Shown piece by piece: positions 55,467 to 64,000 of a stretch of 64,000 bases of DNA. The notes below the pieces were generated by a model. That model searched no databases. It was not told the origin of the DNA and saw only the letters and a list, made by a program, of their open reading frames with translations. The DNA is from Paulinella micropora (Eukaryota > Cercozoa > Imbricatea > Euglyphida): the NCBI GenBank assembly GCA_009731375.1, contig BJOX01000354.1, forward strand, positions 426,307-490,306. Direction: 5' to 3'. Numbering within the stretch: position 1 is the first letter of the stretch; each line of letters begins with the position of its first letter. The translations under genes and the position numbers were made by a program.

Positions 55467-55494
55467 CTTTCTCTCTCTCTCTCGCTCTCTCTCG

Positions 55495-55562
<68 letters not shown>

Positions 55563-56391
55563 CTTTCTCTCTCTCTCTTTTCCTCTCTCACGCACACGTA
55601 GACCGAAAGTTAAGCCTCTGCAGGAAAGCGCGGTATCAAAACCAGCGGAAAATTGTTCAACAAATTTCCATTTGCTGACTTAAAGATAATTTTATTTTCT
55701 AAATTTGTTTAGAAAAGTCAGATTCAGGTCTTTTGCTTCCGAGAGGCGTATTGGTAAGACAGGGTAGAGGGCAGTCAAGTAAAAATGTTGTTTGTTTTTC
55801 GTGTGAAGGGGGGGGGGGGGGGGNNNNNNNNNNGGGGGGGGGGGGGGGGTCGACACATGTACGGAAGCACAACACGCACATGTAGGCAAATACATACATA
55901 CATACATATAAACGTATGTTATATTTGCATATATGTATGCTGTTTGAATGTCTGTATGCAGAAATATGTATTTTTCCTTCGTTTTTGATTTATGTACATG
56001 TTCGTACACGCAAAAGAGAGGCTTGTTTTACCTTCGTTGAAACTGACAGACAACTGGTCACACTGCTTTGTTTTTGGCCGCTGTGAACGAATCGCAAGAA
56101 ACCATATCGCTCCTGGTTACCGAGGGAGCAGACTTGAATGCTTCGGACAACAAGGGTACGCATATAAAATCGTTTAGGTGGTTCTATGCACGCGCGTGCT
56201 GTAAGCCTGTTTTTCATTTGTTGAACACAGGGATATCGATTGGGATGGCTGCAATCGCGAATGCGTCCGTGGAAACAAACAGGCTGATCCTGTCCTTAGC
56301 TAAGGACCATAATAAAGATGTGATTAACCAACAGACGAACGAATCCGGAGGAAAAGGAATGGTTCTGCTTCCTCTGTCTGTGAGTCTGTAG

Positions 56392-56431
<40 letters not shown>

Positions 56432-58516
56432 TCTTTTGGTTCTATTTTTCTTGTTTCTTCCTTTTTTTTTTCTTTCTTTTTTTTTTCTTGTTATCTTTCT
56501 TTTATTTTTCTTTGCTTTTTCTTTCCTCTTCCTTTCTTTCTTTTCTTTTCTCTTTAAGTAAGTAGGTATATATATATATATAATGAATAATATATAAATA
56601 AATAAATAAACAAATAAATAAATAAGTAAATAAGCAAGGAAAATAATTAGGTAATACATACATTTTGAAAGTTGGTTAGTAACATTTTGCGCCAGATTTT
56701 GAATGTATGCCTTGCTTTGTATAGGTGCATATGCTGGCGGTCCGACCTGAAGTTGAGCCAGAGCTGATGGAGCTCCTCGAAGATGAAGAAGCTGACTTCG
56801 GGGTGGCGGACTTGAAGGGGAACACAGTTGTTCATGATCTCGTGCTAGCAGAAGATCATAATGGTCTCTTGGAAGCGCTGGTGAAAAAAGAGGTTTTTGA
56901 TGACATCAAGGACCAAGCAGATAATCGGGGCCGCACGCCCTTTGCGTTTGCAGTGGCTACAGGTAAGGGGGCCCTAATTGAAAAGCTTGTGGACGCGGGC
57001 TCTGACGTGACGGTGCCCGATGAAGATGGTAAGCATGCACTATACCATGCACCAGACGCAGATACGCTGCACAAAGTCGCCAACTTGACCAAAGCAACCA
57101 CGCTCCTCAACCAGCGGAATCCTCAGACGGGAGAAACACTTCTTTTGTGGCAGCTCAGCCAACCAGGCGAAGAATCAACGCGCAAAGTGAAATGTTTGAT
57201 AGATTTGAACAGCAGCACGGTTGTTGAAGACAACAGAGGCCAGACTATTTTCCACAAGGGTGCCATGGGAGGCCAACTTGAGGCGTTGGTGTCCCATGAA
57301 AAAACCGCACCACTTGTAACTCGGTCGAACTTGGAAAAAGAAGATGCCAATAAAAACCGTGCTATTCATGCTGCAGCGCGAGGAGGCCAAGTCAGCAGCC
57401 TTGAAGTCCTAAAAAAATACCACGTAGATGTCAACGCTGAGAATGATAATGGAGAGACTGCTCTTCACATCGGCGTACCCTCCGCACCTGTGGTTGCGGA
57501 GTTGCTGGACCAGGGTGCGAACTGCATGAAAAAAGACAACAAAGGCAACCTGGCTTTGCACGCAGCTGCGAAGTCACCAGCTGCAGAGGAGAGCGTGAAA
57601 ATATTGTTGCGAAAAGGTCCGTCGGCCCCATCTGTGCCGAATAATGAAGGCAAGATTTCCAGCGACTTGGCAGAAGAGTGTGGCAACGCCGCATCGATGC
57701 AAGAAATCATCATCAGCAACCTGCTGGGAAAAGGTACCCAAGCGTGGTGGAAACAACAAATATATACGCTTTGTTTTAGGTGCAGCTGCTGGTGAGCTCA
57801 AGGTTGGCTTGCACTGGAGCGATATCCATGACCTGGACTTGTCGGTGAAAGCGCCTAGTGGAGAGCTGATCTACTTTGGCCACAGAAAGAGCTCTTGTGG
57901 TGGAGAGCTTGACCTTGACCAAAATATAAGTCCCACAACCCACGACGCGCAGGAGCACATCGTGTGGAAAACCGACCCACCTGCGGGAATTTACCATGTT
58001 TTCGTAACCTTCTTCAATGATCACTCTCCCCACGCAGAGAATTATCGAGAGCGGAACATGAAGGAACATGCGGGTTTCTCCGAAATGAAGCTCGGCCAAG
58101 TGCCTTGCCATTTCGTAGTGCCAGTCTTTCAGCAGCAGAAGGTAGTCTTTGCCCTGCGAGGGCAGATTTATCGTGACCAGGACCGAAATGGAGCACAAGG
58201 CGTTTACCCGACTTCCTCCCCCCCTCCCTCCTCCTCCCTCCCTCCCTCCTCCTCCCTCCCTCCCTTTCCTCCCTTCCCTCCCCTCCCTTCCCTCCTCGTC
58301 CCCTTCTCTGGTCATCGCCCATTTAAGTTTGCTTGCTCCTTCAACTGGAGTGCAACCGGCATTGACACGAAGTCGATTACATTAGGGGAAGGCATTTCTT
58401 ACCAAGTGCAGATCGCCAAAAGGGATGCAACGACAGTTACTAGCAGCCTACATGATGAAGTGTCTGCCCTTCGATTCCGATTGCCGGCTGTCAACCTAGA
58501 AGAGGAAGATGCATGA
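54224..58516 (+). CDS. Ankyrin-repeat protein with C-terminal DUF2135/YfaP-like domain
   Basis: Exons are 54224-54311, 54364-54463, 54616-54926, 55075-55394, 56050-56155, 56231-56379, 56725-57733 and 57780-58516; phases agree at every junction. One intron, 54927-55074, needs a GC donor (CAG|GCAACA). Ankyrin repeats run from YTVLHEATWLNNLSMVQSL to about GNLALHAAAKSPAAEE, including GHTALFLAAVNES, RAIHAAARGGQ and ETALHIGV. After them, LKVGLHWSDIHDLDLSVKAP, GGELDLDQN and PPAGIYHVFVTFF match the DUF2135 (YfaP) pattern of a beta-sandwich. A Pro/Ser-rich low-complexity stretch near 58210-58310 may be a further intron. The stop is TGA. It is probably a scaffold; no enzyme motif is seen. The 5' end probably lies beyond the LINE. 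Confidence 0.75.
55395..56049 (+). repeat. Repeat-filled intron with (CT)n, (CG)n and a poly(G) gap
   Basis: The intron starts GTCTCTCT, so the donor merges with the (CT)n tract. A short (CG)n lies at 55547-55562. Poly(G) surrounds a 10-N gap at 55824-55833. (CATA)n follows near 55890. Confidence 0.85.
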
Positions 58517-59430
<914 letters not shown>

Positions 59431-59431
59431 A

Positions 59432-59551
59432 CGGGGAAGGGTCATACAATAGATTTATGGGAAGGTCATATAATAGATTTATGGTGTATATAATATATTT
59501 ATGGGAAGGGTCATATAATAGATTTATGGGAAAGGTCATACAAGGGATTTA
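59432..59551. repeat. Minisatellite of about 27 bp
   Basis: About five copies of GGGAAGGGTCATATAATAGA plus TTTAT, one of them altered to GTGTATATAATATA. It leads to a poly(G) run of about 25 and a 40-N gap at 59611-59650. Confidence 0.85.
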
Positions 59552-59650
59552 TAAAGGGGACAAAGAGAAAAGAAATGTGACTATGGGGGGGGGGGGGGGG
59601 GGGGGGGGGGNNNNNNNNNNNNNNNNNNNNNNNNNNNNNNNNNNNNNNNN

Positions 59651-62600
59651 AGAGCGGATTATAGAAAGACCAGAAAACGAACAAACGGGATAGACACTCT
59701 CGAGGGTGTTGTAAGCAAAGACGACGGGTCGGGGGGACCGCGGCGGGGGTAACAAGGGCTTGCGGGGGAACCTTTCCCTGCCTACGTTACCTTTGAACCG
59801 TTCGTTCGGGACTGAACATTCTTGGGAAGTGAAGGGGAACGGTACGGGCTATTAAAGTATAAATATTAATACCATGATACAATATACGATATTTCGGATA
59901 TGCAGGAAAGAAAGAGAAAGAAAGAGATACTGGCTTTATGAAGGGGACAGGGATGGGTTGCATTCATAAAAAGTGGGTCAGTAGTAAAAAGTGACCACGA
60001 CATAACAAATCAAACTGGACACGGGAGTCGAATAAGATGACAACAAGGGTACTGGTGCAATATGCCGGCACACCCGGTATATAATGGCAATACTTACCGT
60101 TCCGGTCTGTCGGTTATCTTTGGTCTGGAGATTACGAAGTCCCTACTTTAGGTATTCCTCAGTCTTCATATCGTTAGTAAACAGGTATTTACTCAATAAA
60201 TATCGTACTATCTTAACAATCTGGAGTCGCTAATAAGCTTAACTGTGTATGGAAATTTTCCTCGGTTTCTCCGGGAAATTTTCTGATGAAAAGAGACATC
60301 GAGTGAAAAATAGGAAAATGCTGATTTGAACTGATGCGCTTCTAGGGTTTTTATTGTACATGTTTGTCATATGTAGGTTCTCATATGTGCGAGTGGTCGT
60401 TAGCATAATCATAGATTGTTAGGGTGACAACCCGGTCTAGTCAGTCCATATGTAAATTCATTGCACACTCCGGTTCATTAGTGTTGGCTTTGCCATTAGA
60501 GTAATCAAACTTTGCTATATTAAACTTCAGGTGACCAGCATTCAGAATCTTTAATCGGTTTGAAAGTGAATATTAAGTAGTTTTTATAAAAGACTCGAAT
60601 GAAGTTTGGTACAACTTTTATCATATTGGATGAAAATTTTCCCGAATTTTTTAGAAAAGTGTCCGGATGACACCGTTGAACGCTATCGAATTTCTTTTTA
60701 ATGTCAAAAAAGCACAAGAAGAGAGTAGGAATCGAAAGCTATTTTTTATCTTACACTCACTTTCTTTCTGTAATCTAACTATGCAGCCTTGTTTATCATG
60801 TCTCATTTGATAATGTTCTAAGAAATTTTTGGGTAATTTTTCGCTTTGACTGCAAATCATTCCTTGGAAAACAGTACTTCAAAAGGTGGTCAAATCTTTT
60901 TGATAGTTTGCAACTGTTCTAGTCAGAGTTATTGAGTTATAAAGTTGCTAGTACATACTTATTGACGTATCAATCCGTTTTTAATCAATAAAACCTTATG
61001 AAACTACTTGAACTTGATATTGTAAACCATGTCAGGACTTTTTTTTCACTTCAAACATTTTGTGAACTCGGCTCCGTCTAGTAAAACTCAATGAGATGGT
61101 GAATATTATGTCCGGAAAACTTATGGAAACTGAACTCCAAGTCATAGAGTATGGTTTCAATCAATAAAAACGAAGGAGCATCATGTGTAGTACAAGAAAT
61201 GATTCTTCAAAGTCAGGCTGTTGTATGAGAGAAAAACAGTGATTTCAGGTCTGATGCCTCCAGAGTGGTTTCAGTAAAAGTTATTGTTTTCAACTAAAAT
61301 ATACATTCAAAAAGGACTTCTGCACACTTCAAAAGGTACCTGGAGTGTCGAAAACATTATCCACAGAGATTCCAAGATGTATTTTTTGTGTTTTTAGAAA
61401 ATTTCTGTTGACACTGCCAAAACTCATTAAGATTTTGAAAAAATCACATAAAACGACTTTTAATAAGTATGTGAACGGATTGTACTTGTTTCCTGACTAA
61501 AAAATAGCTAAACCTATTCAGAAAGCAGGATCATATTTTTTTCGAAGTGCTGAAACACTGTTTTTGGTTAGATGGTTTGTTGTCCACACACATCGATATA
61601 AAAAATCCTTAAGCACAAGTAATTGAACACATGCTATCTACTCATTTACATAACACACAGTACAGGAGCACATTCTCAAGCTGAGAAATACAACATACAT
61701 TTTCTGACTTCTGACTGCTATCTTTTCCTAGCACGGTCGGCCCGCAAATCACCACAGAAAATGATTGAATTTCCGGGAATTTTTTCCAAAAAATAGTCAG
61801 AAATAGCCCAAACTCCAGGAAACTAAGGCTTCTGAACTAGTGAATCGTTTTCAAAAAGGTTTACAGATTTAAAAAGCTCGTATCTTGAACTAGTGCCCAC
61901 CAAATTTTGACACCTCTTACCTTATCAAAAAAAAGTAATTTCTTTTAATCAATACATATTACCGTTAACACTAGAATTCGAATTCAAATTCAAAAGTAAT
62001 TTTTGTTTTTTTCTTTCCGTCCATGGATTCAGATGTGTTCTTTATAATAAAAAAATGTGTATAGAAAAAGGATTAAAACTCAATGACTTATAGTTGCCTC
62101 AGTTTTCATATCCACTAATGAACATAGAATTACATATGCACAATATAAAAGGGGTAGCAGTCCCGCAACTCAAACTCAGCTTTAATGAGGAAGGCGCCAA
62201 CTTCCAGACGCGCCGCATAGTAGGCTGGCAGGATCAAAGTAATGGCCAACGGTACCGTTACTCCGATACGGCCGGCCCGTAACTATCATCATTTAATATT
62301 AATTAATACTTCTAACACTCCCCCTGGAACAAAGTAAATTAACATTATTAAGTTACTGCCGTTTCTAACTTACGTTACTATGCTATCCTACATTACTATA
62401 ACTATTCTATGAAAATTATAAAACACAAACTCAAAACGTTCTCACTTAATCTATTCTCTCTGAGGCCGGAGTAGATACAGGGAGGATACCTTCCTACCCA
62501 CGGCGAGTACGTTCAGGCAGATACGTACAAGGGAGGCGGCCCGTGGTGTATTCCAGCTTACCCGACGAGAAAGATTAACCCTCTATACCCTAATCTACAC

Positions 62601-63148
62601 TTCCTCACATAGTTAAGAGACGTAAAAGTATTATATATATTTACGTATATGATCATATTCTATATTCTAAAATTTTGAAGCGCTTCCCGTTTAGGGGTTT
62701 TGTAAAAAGTCACAAGATATATGAGATTTGAGACAAATACACAATATCTGTGATTATCGGCGGGTTTGGTACATCGAGGTAGATTTGTATATGTGTTGTT
62801 CCACACTTTCGTGTGGCACATTTTGCCTTCTACCTCGACTCCAGATTGGCCTCTTAAAAGTGTGATATATATATTATTGTGTTATAAAGCTATCGAACTA
62901 TCCTCGATGATATCAATCTAAGAAAACAAAATACAAATAATTACTGAAGAGGGATTGAGAAACCGCAGGGATCCTTGAGCGAGGTAGACGCTCAGACCAC
63001 TTCTGGTCTCCGGCGCGGGCTCCGGGCCCCGATGGCGCTCCTTACCTCCCCCTCAACGAATGCACTAAATGTTAGAACGGGGGGAGGATAAGGAAGGTGA
63101 GTGTCCAGGCACTTCTTGCCTCTTCTCCTTCTAAGAGGAGGTATCCTC
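59651..63148. other. Long AT-rich stretch without a supported gene
   Basis: 3.5 kb with no frame over 70 codons that looks coding on either strand. GC-richer islands lie at 59690-59840, 62170-62285 and 62940-63080. TTCTAACACTCCCCCTGG at about 62310 and TGTTAGAACGGGGG at about 63070 recall LTR ends, but no matching pair was found. It may be decayed transposon sequence. Confidence 0.45.
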
Positions 63149-63214
63149 TCGAACGCTCAACACTCGCGCCTCGAACGCTCATCGCTCGTGCCTCGAACGC
63201 TCATCGCTCGCGCC
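63149..63214. repeat. Minisatellite of 22 bp, three copies
   Basis: Three units of TCGAACGCTCATCGCTCGCG plus CC with small changes. GC-rich, unlike its surroundings. Confidence 0.8.
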
Positions 63215-63254
63215 CTTCGCGCTCAGATCACCTATAATACTCCCCTCAATATAT

Positions 63255-63800
<546 letters not shown>

Positions 63801-63854
63801 AATATTGAGTAAGGTGCTTGATTTCTGGTTCTAGACCTGTTCGATCGATTGAAA

Positions 63855-64000
63855 TAAGTTCCTTGTCTTTAAGTACAACTAACAATGACTTCAAGCGATT
63901 CGTTCTCAGTTGTTGCTGGTTTTTGCGGCTTGTGAAGTAGCTAATTTCAAAGCTCTCATTAAGATCTTTCTAATGAGCTATAACACTGGTTGTAGATGCA
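63855..64000 (+). mobile_element. MITE-like inverted-repeat element, copy 3 (cut by the window end)
   Basis: It starts AAGTTCCTTGTCTTTAAGTA and continues GACTTCAAGCGATTCGTTCT and CTGGTTTTTGCGGCTTG, matching copies 1 and 2. The window ends at TTGTAGATGCA, before the second terminal repeat. Confidence 0.6.

Noticed and set aside
62940-63080. A tRNA or rRNA fragment in the GC-rich island
   Set aside because: No cloverleaf or conserved rRNA core could be recognised by eye.
62300-63090. A Copia-type LTR element suggested by TCTAACACTCCCCC and TGTTAGAACG
   Set aside because: No second LTR, no reverse transcriptase frame and no target duplication were found.

Overview
The window is nuclear DNA from a eukaryote, most likely an alga or other protist. 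I cannot name the lineage. Genes are split by GT-AG introns, many of them packed with tetranucleotide repeats. LTR and LINE retrotransposons are present, and nothing is organised as an operon. Eight runs of N mark assembly gaps, several of them inside poly(G). Some frameshifts sit in homopolymers or short repeats and may be sequencing errors.

Layout. 0.5-10.9 kb is a nearly complete Ty3/gypsy-type LTR retrotransposon on the minus strand. It has matching LTRs, a 4-bp target duplication, a primer-binding site and a polypurine tract. Its pol follows gag in the same frame after a single UGA, and the integrase catalytic core is missing. 11-15 kb is simple-sequence DNA. 15.1-24.5 kb holds a plus-strand gene for a WWE-domain protein with several membrane segments. 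Its introns are built of (GTAT)n, (CTAT)n and (CT)n, and pieces of its exons recur inside those introns. 25.2-25.9 kb is a GC-rich F-box-like gene on the minus strand.

27.5-33.9 kb encodes a transposase-like protein (D...CDGAAQ...HGKG signature), followed by Ser/Thr/Pro-rich exons and a PHD/RING-like zinc finger. 34.9-37.4 kb is an F-box protein with about 17 nearly identical 24-residue leucine-rich repeats. 38.1-39.4 kb is a second F-box/LRR gene with an in-frame TGA. 41.3-44.4 kb is a minus-strand coiled-coil protein with a divergent kinase catalytic loop.

45.7-58.5 kb holds an ankyrin-repeat gene ending in a DUF2135/YfaP-like domain. Its probable upstream exons lie on the far side of a full-length LINE (47.65-53.76 kb) that sits inside a (TTA)n tract. 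59.6-64 kb has no gene I can support; it holds minisatellites, tetranucleotide arrays and one copy of a dispersed inverted-repeat element seen twice elsewhere.

The strongest unusual signal is the link between microsatellites and gene structure. Repeats begin at 5' splice sites (GTATGT) or occupy 3' pyrimidine tracts, and exon fragments together with their splice sites have been copied repeatedly inside these tracts. This is seen at three separate places (17.1-18.3, 19.7-20.2 and 35.0-35.8 kb). The three F-box-like genes suggest a locus rich in ubiquitin-ligase adaptors, but no joint pathway can be shown.
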